A DNA stretch of 64,000 nucleotides from Methanosarcina sp. (GCF_028693135.1 NZ_JAQUVZ010000001.1:124001-188000), one strand, 5' to 3'. Shown: positions 46,269 to 55,041, counted from the stretch's first letter. The notes: a model not told the origin generated them from the sequence alone. Program-made: numbers and translations.

Positions 46269-47351
46269 ATGATCCCAATCGCCAAGCCCCTGATGGGCAA
46301 GGAAGAGATTGATGCAGTGACGAAGGTCCTGAGTTCAGGCATGATTGCACAGGGACCAAAAGTCGAAGAGTTTGAGCTTGCTTATTCTGAGTACACAGGC
46401 TGCGAGTATTCAGCTGCTGTAAACTCCGGCACTGCCGCCTTGCATGTCGCGCTTCTTGCCCACGGCATTGGAAAAGAAGACGAAGTGATTACAAGCCCCT
46501 TCACCTTTATTGCCACTGCAAATAGCATTCTTTACACCGGGGCAAAACCTGTTTTTGCAGATATTGAACCGGATACATATAATATAGATCCCGAAAAGAT
46601 CCAGGAAAAGATTACTTCAAAAACGAAAGCCATTATGCCTGTCCACCTTTACGGACACTCTGCAGATATGAAAGCCATAATGGAAATCGCTGAAGACCAC
46701 AAGCTTGTCGTGATTGAAGATGCCTGCCAGGCCCATGGCGCAGAATGCCTCGGAAAAAAAGTTGGCAGTTTCGGGACCGGAGCATTCAGCTTCTACCCGA
46801 CTAAAAACATGACTACAAGTGAAGGCGGGATGATTACAACAAACGACAAGGAAATCGCAGAAAAATCAAAGATGATCAGGGCTCACGGCTCAAAAGTTCG
46901 CTACCTGCATGAAATGCTGGGTTTTAACCTGCGCATGACTGACATTGCAGCTGCAATAGGGCTTGTTCAGCTCGAAAAACTGGGCGGGTTTACTGCTGCA
47001 AGGCAGAAAAATGCGGCCATGCTTTCAGCCGGACTCAAAGGCATTTCAGAAATTGTACCTGCGATAACAAAACCTGGTTATACCCACGTTTTCCACCAGT
47101 ACACAATCAGAGCTCAAAAGAGGGACGAACTGGCAACTTTCCTGAAGGAAAATGAAATCGGAACCGGGATACACTACCCAATACCCATCCACAAACAGCC
47201 CTATTATATGGAACTGGGGTACAAAGATTCCCTGCCGGTCTCGGAGAAAGCAGCAGAAGAGGTTCTTTCCCTCCCTGTACATCCGGCTTTATCCAGAGAC
47301 GATGTGCAGAAGATAGTTAAGGCAACCAGAGAATTTTATGCAAACGATTGA
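46269..47351 (+). CDS. PLP-dependent sugar aminotransferase (WbpE-like)
   Basis: A 360-residue enzyme of the DegT/DnrJ/EryC1/StrS family. It carries the substrate loop [15 protein letters not shown], the cofactor site [13 protein letters not shown], the [12 protein letters not shown] motif and the Schiff-base Lys179 in [14 protein letters not shown]. It should transfer an amino group to a 3-keto nucleotide sugar. GAGGT precedes the ATG. It overlaps the upstream frame of the following oxidoreductase gene, which is expected to make its keto substrate, so the two steps are coupled genetically. Confidence 0.92.
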   Translation: MIPIAKPLMGKEEIDAVTKVLSSGMIAQGPKVEEFELAYSEYTGCEYSAAVNSGTAALHVALLAHGIGKEDEVITSPFTFIATANSILYTGAKPVFADIEPDTYNIDPEKIQEKITSKTKAIMPVHLYGHSADMKAIMEIAEDHKLVVIEDACQAHGAECLGKKVGSFGTGAFSFYPTKNMTTSEGGMITTNDKEIAEKSKMIRAHGSKVRYLHEMLGFNLRMTDIAAAIGLVQLEKLGGFTAARQKNAAMLSAGLKGISEIVPAITKPGYTHVFHQYTIRAQKRDELATFLKENEIGTGIHYPIPIHKQPYYMELGYKDSLPVSEKAAEEVLSLPVHPALSRDDVQKIVKATREFYAND

Positions 47352-47398
47352 GTAATTCCCGGACAGTAATCGCATTCTCAGAAACAGGAAGTGAAACC

Positions 47399-48337
47399 TT
47401 GATCAGAGTAGGAGTAATAGGCACAGGCGCCATGGGCCAGAACCACGTCCGAATCTACAGTGAGATGGAGGGCGTGGAGCTTGCCGGAATATCGGATGTC
47501 GACCAGACCAGAGTCGAAGCCATGGCCACTCAGTTTAAAACGAAAGCCTTTACGGATTATAAAAAAATGTTTGCCGAAGGCCTCGATGCAGTAAGCGTTG
47601 TTGTGCCCACAAAACTGCATAAACAGGTGGTTCTTGATGCCCTGGAAGCGGGTCTTCATGTCCTTGTAGAAAAACCAGTTGCAGACACGGTTGAAAACGC
47701 GGACCTGATGATTAAAGCCGCAAAGAAAGCAGATAAGGTGCTCATGGTAGGGCACATCGAACGCTTCAACCCTGCCGTCATAAGGCTCAAAGAAATCATA
47801 GATTCGGGCACCCTTGGCAAGATAGTATCCATCTCTACCAGGAGAGTTGGACCTTACAACCCAAGGATAAGGGACGTTGGAGTAATTCTGGATATCGGGG
47901 TTCACGATATAGACGTCATTTCATACCTTTACGGCAAAAAGATCAGGGGTGTTTACGCCATTGCTGGTGCAGATATCCACTCTTTTGAAGACCATGCCTC
48001 AATTATCCTGCGTATGGACCATAATTTTGCAGGCGTTGTAGAAACAAATTGGCTTACCCCTCATAAGGTAAGACAACTGACAGCAATAGGAATTAAGGGT
48101 GTAGCCTACCTGGACTACATAGACCAGACAGTTGAACTTCATGACAATGGCTGGATCAGAAAAGCCAAAGTCGAGCCAAGCGAGCCCCTGAAAAATGAGC
48201 TCGTTTACTTTATAGACTGCGTTAAGACAGGTAAAGAACCTAATCCCTGTGGTGAAGATGGTAAACATGCCCTTGAAGTAGCAATGGCAGCCATCAGGTC
48301 CTACGAAGAAGAGAGACTAATTGAAGTAGAGCAATAA
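47399..48337 (+). CDS. Gfo/Idh/MocA oxidoreductase (WbpB-like)
   Basis: A 312-residue NAD(P)-dependent sugar oxidoreductase. GVIGTGAMGQNHVRIY at the start binds the dinucleotide. VLVEKPVADTVENADLMIKA contains the catalytic-site EKP motif. GHIERFNPAVIRLKEII and DVGVILDIGVHDIDVISYLYG carry the Asp/His residues typical of the family. The TTG at 47399 lies 7 bases behind AGGAAG and gives MIRVGVIGTGAMG; the longer frame from 47348 has no ribosome site. In the Wbp pathway it oxidises C3 of UDP-N-acetylglucosaminuronate. Confidence 0.9.
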   Translation: MIRVGVIGTGAMGQNHVRIYSEMEGVELAGISDVDQTRVEAMATQFKTKAFTDYKKMFAEGLDAVSVVVPTKLHKQVVLDALEAGLHVLVEKPVADTVENADLMIKAAKKADKVLMVGHIERFNPAVIRLKEIIDSGTLGKIVSISTRRVGPYNPRIRDVGVILDIGVHDIDVISYLYGKKIRGVYAIAGADIHSFEDHASIILRMDHNFAGVVETNWLTPHKVRQLTAIGIKGVAYLDYIDQTVELHDNGWIRKAKVEPSEPLKNELVYFIDCVKTGKEPNPCGEDGKHALEVAMAAIRSYEEERLIEVEQ

Positions 48338-48379
48338 ATGGAAGAATATCCTAAAAACAATACTGGAAAGTGATAAAGC

Positions 48380-49807
48380 ATGAGCAAATTGGAAAAACTT
48401 CTAAAGGAACGCGGCCCTATCAAAAAAATAGGAGTACTTGGCATGGGTTATGTAGGAATCCCTGCAGCCGTCTTATTCGCAGATGCTCCCTGTTTTGATA
48501 AAGTACTGGGCTTCCAGCGCAACTCAAAAAGCTCAGGCTACAAGATTGATATGCTCAACAGGGGAGAAAGCCCGCTCAAAGGGGAAGAGCCAGGCCTTGA
48601 AGAACTCATTGAAAAGGTCGTAAAAGCAGGCAAGTTCGAGTGTACCCCCGATTTCTCAAGGATCTCCGAACTTGATGCAGTTACACTTGCAATTCAGACT
48701 CCTTTTGCAAATCCCAGAGACCTGATACCCGATTTCAGCGCACTCATAGAGGGGATCAAAAACGCAGGAAAATACCTGAGGCCGGGTATGCTTGTAGTCC
48801 TCGAATCCACAATCACTCCGGGAACAACTGAAAGAATGGCAAAACAGATCCTTGAGGAAGAGTCCGGTCTGAAAGCAGGCGAAGATTTTGCCCTTGCCCA
48901 TGCCCCTGAAAGGGTAATGGTAGGCAGGCTTTTGAGAAACATCAGAGAACACGACCGGATAGTAGGCGGAATTAATGAGGCAAGCACAAAAAGGGCTGTT
49001 GAGCTTTACTCCCCGGTGCTCACTGTAGGAAAAGTTATCCCGATGAGTGCAACTGCGGCAGAGGTTACAAAAACTGCGGAGAACACTTTCCGTGACCTTC
49101 AAATTGCAGCAATCAACCAGCTTGCCCTTTACTGTGAAGCCATGGGTATAAATGTCTATGACGTCAGGGACGGGGTTGACAGCTTAAAAGGCGAGGGGAT
49201 AACAAGAGCTGTCCTCTGGCCCGGAGCAGGGGTTGGAGGCCACTGCCTGACCAAAGATACATACCACCTGGAAAGGGGAGTTAAGATCGGGACAGGACAG
49301 CTGGACTATCCCGAAGGTGCGGATTCAATCTACGTGCTTGCCAGAAAAGTCAATGACTTTATGCCTGAACACATGTACAACCTGACTGTTGCCGCCCTTG
49401 AGAGGCTTGGAAAGAAAATGAAGGGCTCAAAGGTTGCAATGCTCGGCTGGGCATTTATCAGCGACTCTGACGATGCCAGGAACACGCCTTCAGAACCGTA
49501 CAGAGACTTCTGCCTGAAAGCCGGAGCCAGTGTCATGGTGCACGACCCATACGTTGTCAATTATCCGGACGTTGAGATTTCGGATAACCTGGAAGAGGTT
49601 GTAAAAGGTGCGGATGCTGTAATAGTGCTTGCGGGGCACAGTGCATACTCTGAAGTGACAGCTGATTGGGTGAAGAAAGTAAGTGGGAAAACGAATCCGG
49701 TAATTGTTGATGGGAGAAATGTAGTTGAGCCGGATGAGTTTATTGGAAAAGGGTTTGTGTATAAGGGGATTGGGAGGGGAGATAAAAACTCACATGAGAT
49801 AATATGA
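48380..49807 (+). CDS. UDP-N-acetyl-hexosamine dehydrogenase (WbpA-like)
   Basis: A 475-residue nucleotide-sugar dehydrogenase. It has the NAD motif GVLGMGYVGIPAA (18-30), VLESTITPGTTERMAKQ, AHAPERVMVG, AEVTKTAENTFRDLQIA and the catalytic Cys289 in GVGGHCLTKDTYHL. This GGHC loop is of the UDP-GlcNAc/UDP-ManNAc type, unlike the GGSCFPKD loop of Ugd at 22554, so the substrate is probably N-acetylated. It would make UDP-N-acetylglucosaminuronate, the first step of the pathway encoded by the three genes upstream. A terminator begins at its stop codon. Confidence 0.92.
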   Translation: MSKLEKLLKERGPIKKIGVLGMGYVGIPAAVLFADAPCFDKVLGFQRNSKSSGYKIDMLNRGESPLKGEEPGLEELIEKVVKAGKFECTPDFSRISELDAVTLAIQTPFANPRDLIPDFSALIEGIKNAGKYLRPGMLVVLESTITPGTTERMAKQILEEESGLKAGEDFALAHAPERVMVGRLLRNIREHDRIVGGINEASTKRAVELYSPVLTVGKVIPMSATAAEVTKTAENTFRDLQIAAINQLALYCEAMGINVYDVRDGVDSLKGEGITRAVLWPGAGVGGHCLTKDTYHLERGVKIGTGQLDYPEGADSIYVLARKVNDFMPEHMYNLTVAALERLGKKMKGSKVAMLGWAFISDSDDARNTPSEPYRDFCLKAGASVMVHDPYVVNYPDVEISDNLEEVVKGADAVIVLAGHSAYSEVTADWVKKVSGKTNPVIVDGRNVVEPDEFIGKGFVYKGIGRGDKNSHEII

Positions 49808-49827
49808 AGGGGAAAATTCCCCTTTTT
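49807..49827 (+). terminator. Strong terminator of the Wbp-like operon
   Basis: AAGGGGAA (49807-49814) pairs perfectly with TTCCCCTT (49817-49824) around an AA loop and runs into TTT. It closes the four-gene operon. Confidence 0.85.
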
Positions 49828-49870
49828 AAGACGAATTTATCTTTTATATCTGTGAAGTTGGGTGAGAATT

Positions 49871-50917
49871 ATGTTTGAAAAACTGAAAGAAAACGAGGAA
49901 CTCTGGAATCTCTTTACCAGAAAAGAAGAGTACGACCTGACCTTTCGCGACAGGTATGAAAGGTTTCCATACTATCTAAGCAACCAGAGAAGTATTTTTG
50001 AGCCAAGAGTTTCCAAATTTCTGTTAGAAAACGGGCTGAAACCGCAGTATCCGGACGGAAAAAAGTTTGCTGTCTGCCTCACACATGACATCGACGCGGT
50101 TTACCCGGAAAAATTGTCTACGATTTTCGGGTCTATTAAAGCCCTTGCCAGAGGGGATCTGACCGAGACAATGAAATCCCCTTTTTCCAGGATTTGCAAG
50201 AAATGTAATCCCTGCTGGAACTTAAGGAAAATAGTGGAGCTTGAGACAAAATATGATGCAAAATCCAGTTTTTATTTTCTTGCCCTGACCCCTGAAGAAA
50301 CGGACTTTAATTATGAAATTAAAGACCTTGAATCAGAACTGGGATTTATATCCGACAGTGGATGGGAAGTTGGCCTGCACGGCGGACACGAATCTTACAA
50401 CAGCCTTGAAGACATCAAAGAAAAAAAAAGTCGGCTTGAGAAAGTCTTAGGAAAAAGGGTTATCGGGTACAGAAATCACTATTTAAGGTTTAAGGTGCCG
50501 AATACCTGGGAATTATTGAGCAAAGCGGGGTTCAAATACGATACCACACTGGGGTATCCGGACTGTGCCGGCTTTAGAAATGGGATGTGCCATCCTTTCA
50601 GACCATATAATCTGAGCGAGGGGCGTACGATCGATATTATGGAGATCCCACTGGTGATTATGGACCGTTCGTTTTTTAAAGACTACATGCGCCTTGATGT
50701 TAAAAAAGCCTGGGAATGTACGAAGCATCTTATCAATACTGTTGAACAGCATAACGGCGTGATTACTATTCTCTGGCATAATAACACATGCATTGATGGA
50801 GAGAATCTTAAATATTACGAGAAAGTCCTTGAGTACTGTGCCGGTAAAAACGCCTGGATTACCAGCGGAGAGGAAATCTATAACTGGTGGACCAGTCAAA
50901 TTGAGCCAGGGATCTAA
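49871..50917 (+). CDS. Polysaccharide deacetylase-like protein, copy 2
   Basis: A 348-residue paralogue of the 19314 protein. It shares ELWNLFTRKEEYDLTF with its paralogue's IWDIFSRKEEYLAEKL, the aspartate motif LTHDIDAVYP, LHGGHESYNS, YRNHYLRFKVPNTWELL, GFRNGMCHPFRPYN, LWHNNT and TSGEEIYNWW. The ATG at 49871 follows GGTGAG and is preferred to a GTG at 49862. It may remove acetyl groups from the polymer or its precursor. As in copy 1, the second metal motif is HGGxxS rather than the classical HSTxxH. It lies 44 bases after the terminator of the Wbp-like operon and may be transcribed separately. Confidence 0.8.
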   Translation: MFEKLKENEELWNLFTRKEEYDLTFRDRYERFPYYLSNQRSIFEPRVSKFLLENGLKPQYPDGKKFAVCLTHDIDAVYPEKLSTIFGSIKALARGDLTETMKSPFSRICKKCNPCWNLRKIVELETKYDAKSSFYFLALTPEETDFNYEIKDLESELGFISDSGWEVGLHGGHESYNSLEDIKEKKSRLEKVLGKRVIGYRNHYLRFKVPNTWELLSKAGFKYDTTLGYPDCAGFRNGMCHPFRPYNLSEGRTIDIMEIPLVIMDRSFFKDYMRLDVKKAWECTKHLINTVEQHNGVITILWHNNTCIDGENLKYYEKVLEYCAGKNAWITSGEEIYNWWTSQIEPGI

Positions 50918-51299
50918 AAAAATAAATTGACCTTCATTTACAATAATAAAACAACATCAATCGGCAGCTCAAAGAAGATTATTTCTTGTTAGAGATATGG
51001 TTGCCTCAAAATAGATTAATTTGATTGATGTTGACCCAGGGAATTCAGATTGATCGAAAGTTAACAGTGACTTTCTGTTAAAGATCCAATAATTATTTTA
51101 TCCGTATATATAGAGACTATAATCCTCTGTAAACTACCTCATCCTCTGTAAACTACCTTATCCTCTGAAAACTACCTTATCCTCTGTGAACTACCTTATC
51201 CTCTGAAAACTACCTTATCCTCTGAAAACTACCTTATCCTCTGTGAACTACCTCACGCTAAAAAAATTGGGATTTCTGCTTTTTTCACGAAAAAATAAG
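50918..51299. other. Spacer containing a minisatellite and a degenerate IS end
   Basis: The array at 51124 ends in GTGAACTACCTCACGCTAAA (51243-51262), which reads like the AACTACC-stem-CTAAA end structure of IS200/IS605 elements in degenerate form. No gene is seen. Confidence 0.45.
51124..51254. repeat. 19-bp tandem array, 7 units
   Basis: The units CCTCTG(T/A)(A/G)AACTACCT(T/C)AT start at 51124, 51143, 51162, 51181, 51200, 51219 and 51238, exactly 19 bp apart. There are no spacers. The word GTGAACTACC recurs at the IS end near 52892. Confidence 0.92.
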
Positions 51300-51700
51300 G
51301 CAGGATGCTTTTGACTTTAGTCATGAGAGGAATGCCGTCAATTTTCTGGCATTCCTTTCATGTTTGGATTTCTCCACTCTGCTTTGGAAACGAATTTCCT
51401 CCGCAGGTAACGTACTTTCGTATCTCCTCTCGCCAATGTTGGATATGCTTGTTATGTGTAACACACCGCCCCTACCTCTCAGGACTTTTAATGCTACACG
51501 ATAGAGCTACAAACTGAGGAAGCATTAGCAGGTATCATGACATTTCCAACGTAGTCAATTAAGACTCAGGCTGGTCAACCGGGGCACTATTACATGCCTG
51601 CCACTTTAGTGACGGGTAGTTGACTGTAACCATCTGGAGATATCAGCTGGGTCAATTACTCCCCACTAAAGTAGGGAGCTTGCGTTTCTAGGTCTTAGTT
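51300..51700 (-). ncRNA. Candidate TnpB guide RNA (omega RNA) region
   Basis: About 390 bases lie between the tnpB stop and the right end, longer than a simple terminator. They contain GC-rich hairpins, for example CTCCC/GGGAG at about 51661-51680 and GAATGCC/GGCATTC at 51331-51355. In characterised TnpB elements the guide RNA is made from this position, and the flanking DNA past the right end acts as guide. Here that guide would be the bases just below 51300. Placement is inferred from position and structure only. Confidence 0.45.
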
Positions 51701-52774
51701 TCCTAAGCAGAACACCATAAGCCGATTGACGGCGGCTCGAAGCATGATATTTTTTGAAGCATTGAAATCAGCATTTTCGGTATGACCACATTCAAGGCAA
51801 GCGAAAGTTTCTTGTGTTTTTCTGTTCTTTTTATTGGTATATCCACATACAGAACATTGCCTTGATGTGTTTCTAGGATCGACAAGATCAACACTAACAC
51901 CTAGAAGTTTTGCTTTATATTCAATGAAATTTCTAAGTTCGAAAAATGCCCATTTCTCATGCTTTTCTCTTTCTGCTTTCCTAACCGTAGTCCTCTGTCT
52001 AATACCTGAAAGATCTTCAAGAGCAATAGAACAGTTCGTGTCTTTAGCAGTTTGAACAATTTCTTTAGAAATACAATGATTGGTATCTTTTTTGAACCTT
52101 CGTTCTCTGCCACTTATTTTTATAAGATGTTTTTTAGCAGAATAAGTACCAACATGTTGAAGAATAGCTTTGATTTTTGAATATCTTTGTCTAACTTTAG
52201 TGCATTTGTCACCGGAATATACTTTTCCATCAGAAGAAACAGCAAGATTAACTATTCCAAAATCGACACCAATAATTCCGTTTGGATCAATTGGTTCTGC
52301 ATCTGGAAGTTCGACAACAATCATTAGATAGAAAGTACCATCTTTGTAGATAAGATCAGCTTGTCCTCTGACTCTATTATAATCAAGTTGACGATATTCG
52401 CCGTACTTTATTCCAACCTCAATTCTACCATCTAAAGTTAGAATGGAAATAAGATCAGGTCTTTTAATAGCTAAAATTCGCTGATCATAAACAATAGATC
52501 CATGAAGGTTAAATTCATGTAATACCTTTTTATCTACTTTATAACTTTCAGCTACTTTTCCTAAAGCCCTTACTACCATTTGGGAAGATAGACCATATTT
52601 CTCTCTGATCTCATAATATATTTCTTTTTGGAGAGCAATCTTTCCAAATTTCTTTTTTTTATATGCAAAGACAGAAATAAGATTACATGCCTCATTGAAC
52701 CTTTCCATAGTTTTTAATAATGAGGTCTTTTGATCATGATTTGTAATCAGTTTAGTCTTAACTGTCAATAGCAT
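51695..52774 (-). CDS. tnpB: TnpB RNA-guided nuclease (IS605 OrfB family)
   Basis: A 359-residue TnpB with all three RuvC catalytic residues: Asp171 in IIGVDFGIVNLAV, Glu253 in ALEDLSGIRQ and Asp336 in ENADFNASKNI. The zinc finger is intact (Cys307, Cys310, Cys326 and Cys329 in CSVCGYTNKKNRKT and CLECGH). An N-terminal helical/RuvC-insert region (1-160) has the usual KTKLI start. TnpB proteins cut DNA guided by an RNA from the element's right end and help keep the element in place. No tnpA is present. The ATG at 52774 fits the family start. Confidence 0.93.
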   Translation of the reverse strand: MLLTVKTKLITNHDQKTSLLKTMERFNEACNLISVFAYKKKKFGKIALQKEIYYEIREKYGLSSQMVVRALGKVAESYKVDKKVLHEFNLHGSIVYDQRILAIKRPDLISILTLDGRIEVGIKYGEYRQLDYNRVRGQADLIYKDGTFYLMIVVELPDAEPIDPNGIIGVDFGIVNLAVSSDGKVYSGDKCTKVRQRYSKIKAILQHVGTYSAKKHLIKISGRERRFKKDTNHCISKEIVQTAKDTNCSIALEDLSGIRQRTTVRKAEREKHEKWAFFELRNFIEYKAKLLGVSVDLVDPRNTSRQCSVCGYTNKKNRKTQETFACLECGHTENADFNASKNIMLRAAVNRLMVFCLGN

Positions 52775-52908
52775 ATATTGACAATATGCTTCAATAGCAT
52801 TTATAATTTAATTTATTAAATTATTGTGCCTTGTGAGAAGTTGACGAATTCCTCTCGCCATTAAAATGGCAAGCATCCTTCTTAGCTTATCGTGAACTAC
52901 CCCTGAAC

Positions 52909-53032
52909 TAAACAGGCTGTCCGACAATTACTCTCAGTAGTATTTGAATTCCTTTTTTTCCGATTTAAAGGCTTTAAATTCCTTTTTTTACATGTTTTTG
53001 CCCTGAAATTGAATTGTCGGACAGCCTGTAAA
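52909..53032. mobile_element. 116-bp MITE with 17-bp terminal inverted repeats and TAAA target duplication
   Basis: The left end at 52913-52929 reads CAGGCTGTCCGACAATT, and its exact reverse complement lies at 53012-53028. The 4-bp word TAAA flanks both sides (52909-52912 and 53029-53032). The inside is T- and A-rich and non-coding. It landed directly behind an IS200/IS605-type end (GTGAACTACCCCTGAAC). The mobilising transposase is not in this window. Confidence 0.9.
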
Positions 53033-53094
53033 GACAATAGGAATAAGTTTGCAGAATCAATAACAAGAGAACTTGAGGAAGTTGACACTTATAT

Positions 53095-53118
53095 CCCATG
53101 AAATAAAGATTTCATGGG
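53095..53118. repeat. Perfect 10-bp hairpin, IS200/IS605-like
   Basis: CCCATGAAAT (53095-53104) pairs with ATTTCATGGG (53109-53118) around AAAG. It is preceded by GAAGTTGACACTTAT and followed by GTTTATGC, as in single-stranded IS ends. It may be another solo end or part of the neighbouring element's left end. Confidence 0.55.
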
Positions 53119-53532
53119 GTTTATGCTTCTTCCTATACTTCAGGAGTTTTCTGGATATATGCTGTCACTACTGGGATAGGGGCGCTGTTGAGTCGGATGA
53201 ATATATAAAGATAATTTGTATATAATAGGAAATTGGAAAGGGAGAAGAAGGTGTCGGGTAAAAAATTAAGGAAAGGTCAGGTACTGAAACTCTGAAGAGT
53301 TAGGAATGATAAAAATATAGCTTCAATGTTTAGTTCGGGAATTGCTCTATAGTTCAATTTCCCTAACTAATCATTCCTGGCAACAAAAATTCTTGATATT
53401 ATATTTGTATTGTTCCTTAATATTTTAAAAAGGGCAAATATAACCGCAGGAATTTAAACTATCCACTTCAGAGATTTAAAAGTGTCCATTTGCCTTGCAT
53501 GAAAAACGACGCCTCTTGCCAGAGTAGTTGCT

Positions 53533-55041
53533 ATGGATGAAAAGACAGCAGAAACAGCAGAAAAGCCATCTAAAAACAAAAAGAAGGCAAGTTTTGTATC
53601 AGATGTGCTGACACTCGCAGGCGGAACAACCTTCGCTCAGATCCTTACGGTTCTGGCAGCTCCTGTTCTGACCCGTCTTTACGGACCGGAGGATTTTGGA
53701 GTCTGGGCTCTTTATATGTCTATCACGAGCATTATAAACGTGATTGCATGCCTGAGGTATGAGTTCTCTATAATGCTGCCGGAATCAGACGAGGAAGCAG
53801 TAAACCTTCTAGGTCTGAGTTTCTTGGCAGTCCTTGTTATTACCAGTTTAACCGTGCCATTTGTCTGGTACTTCAAAGCTCCGCTAATTGATCTTCTAAA
53901 TGCCCCACAAATCGGAGATTATCTCTGGCTTGTGCCTCCGTTTGTGTTTGTAAACGGGGTTTTTCTCGCACTTAACCAGTGGAACTCAAGAACAAAACTC
54001 TTCAAGAGACTTTCCTTCGCAAGAGTTTTCAGTTCGGTTTCGACCACTGCAACCCAAATAACCCTCGGAATTGCAGAACATCCCCCAACTGCAACTGGCT
54101 TAATCGGCGGCAGCCTTGCAGGTCAGTCTGTAGCGACATTCGTGCTTGGAGGGCAGATCTGGAGAGACGATAGAAAACAGATAACAAAGAGCCTGAGCTG
54201 GAAAAAAATATATGAAGGCGCTATACGGCACCGCAAACTTCCACTCATAGACAGCTGGTCTGCCCTTATGAACTCCATCTCCTGGCAACTTCCGGCTTTT
54301 CTTCTTTCAGCCTTTTTTGCTCCTGCGGTGGTTGGCTTTTATTCCCTCGGGTTCCGCCTGCTCCAGTTACCGATGAGTTTTATTGGCGGTTCGATCTCAC
54401 AGGTATTTTATCAGAGGGCATCAAGAGCAATATCAGACGGCACCCTCAGTATTCTTGTTGAAAATGTTTTCAGAATGCTTGTGCTCATAGGCATGTTCCC
54501 TATATTGGTTCTCACAATTGTCGGAAGCGATGTCTTTACCGTTGTTTTTGGGAGTGCCTGGACAGAAGCAGGAGTCTACGCCCAGATCCTGAGCCTCTGG
54601 GCATTTATATGGTTTATCTCATCCCCTTTAACCACAATATACCTGGTAGTAGAAGAACTTCACTTTGGCTTTAACTACAATTTTTTCAATCTACTGACTC
54701 GCTTCCTGTCCCTTACAATTGGCGGAATGCTCGGAAGCGCCCGTCTAGCCCTTGCCCTTTTCTCCATATCAGGCATTGTGGTGTACGGGTACCTATGCCT
54801 GAAAATGATGTATTACTCAGGGGTAAAGACCTCAAGAGCGCTGAAAATAGTATTCTCAAACCTGGTCCTCTTTACCCCTGCAGGAGCAGTCCTGATAGCT
54901 CTCAAAACAGCAGGAATAAACCAGGTCATTCTTGTTGTAATTTCCGGTTTGAGTATCGGCATTTATTATATATATATACTGAAAACCGATAGACAGGTAA
55001 AAGAGATAATAGGGGAATTAAAAATTCCGGGAAAAGCATAA
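53533..55041 (+). CDS. Polysaccharide flippase (MOP/Wzx-like), third of three
   Basis: A 502-residue protein with about 14 helices. After a lysine-rich cytoplasmic start (KPSKNKKKASFVSDV) it has LTLAGGTTFAQILTVLAAPV, LTRLYGPEDFGVWALYMS and RYEFSIMLPESDEEAVNLL. It is closely similar to the flippase at 14307 and should export a lipid-linked glycan unit. It is alone on its strand, followed by two single-pass surface protein genes. The ATG at 53533 lacks a clear ribosome site, but no other start fits better. Confidence 0.88.
   Translation: MDEKTAETAEKPSKNKKKASFVSDVLTLAGGTTFAQILTVLAAPVLTRLYGPEDFGVWALYMSITSIINVIACLRYEFSIMLPESDEEAVNLLGLSFLAVLVITSLTVPFVWYFKAPLIDLLNAPQIGDYLWLVPPFVFVNGVFLALNQWNSRTKLFKRLSFARVFSSVSTTATQITLGIAEHPPTATGLIGGSLAGQSVATFVLGGQIWRDDRKQITKSLSWKKIYEGAIRHRKLPLIDSWSALMNSISWQLPAFLLSAFFAPAVVGFYSLGFRLLQLPMSFIGGSISQVFYQRASRAISDGTLSILVENVFRMLVLIGMFPILVLTIVGSDVFTVVFGSAWTEAGVYAQILSLWAFIWFISSPLTTIYLVVEELHFGFNYNFFNLLTRFLSLTIGGMLGSARLALALFSISGIVVYGYLCLKMMYYSGVKTSRALKIVFSNLVLFTPAGAVLIALKTAGINQVILVVISGLSIGIYYIYILKTDRQVKEIIGELKIPGKA

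Larger units (their letters stand above)
51300..52882 (-). mobile_element. IS200/IS605-type element with TnpB only
   Basis: The tnpB gene is flanked by related end sequences in opposite orientation. At the right end, minus-strand ATTCCTCTC (about 51327-51335) is followed by TGACTAAAGTCA and AAAGCATCCTGCC. At the left end, plus-strand ATTCCTCTC (about 52848) is followed by the hairpin GCCATT-AA-AATGGC and AAGCATCCTT. There is no Y1 transposase gene, so movement would need TnpA from elsewhere. Exact ends need comparison with other copies. Confidence 0.65.
52775..53532. other. Spacer with IS end, MITE and an IS-type hairpin
   Basis: Besides the elements listed inside it, no gene was found. The sequence just before 53533 has no clear ribosome site. 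Confidence 0.45.
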
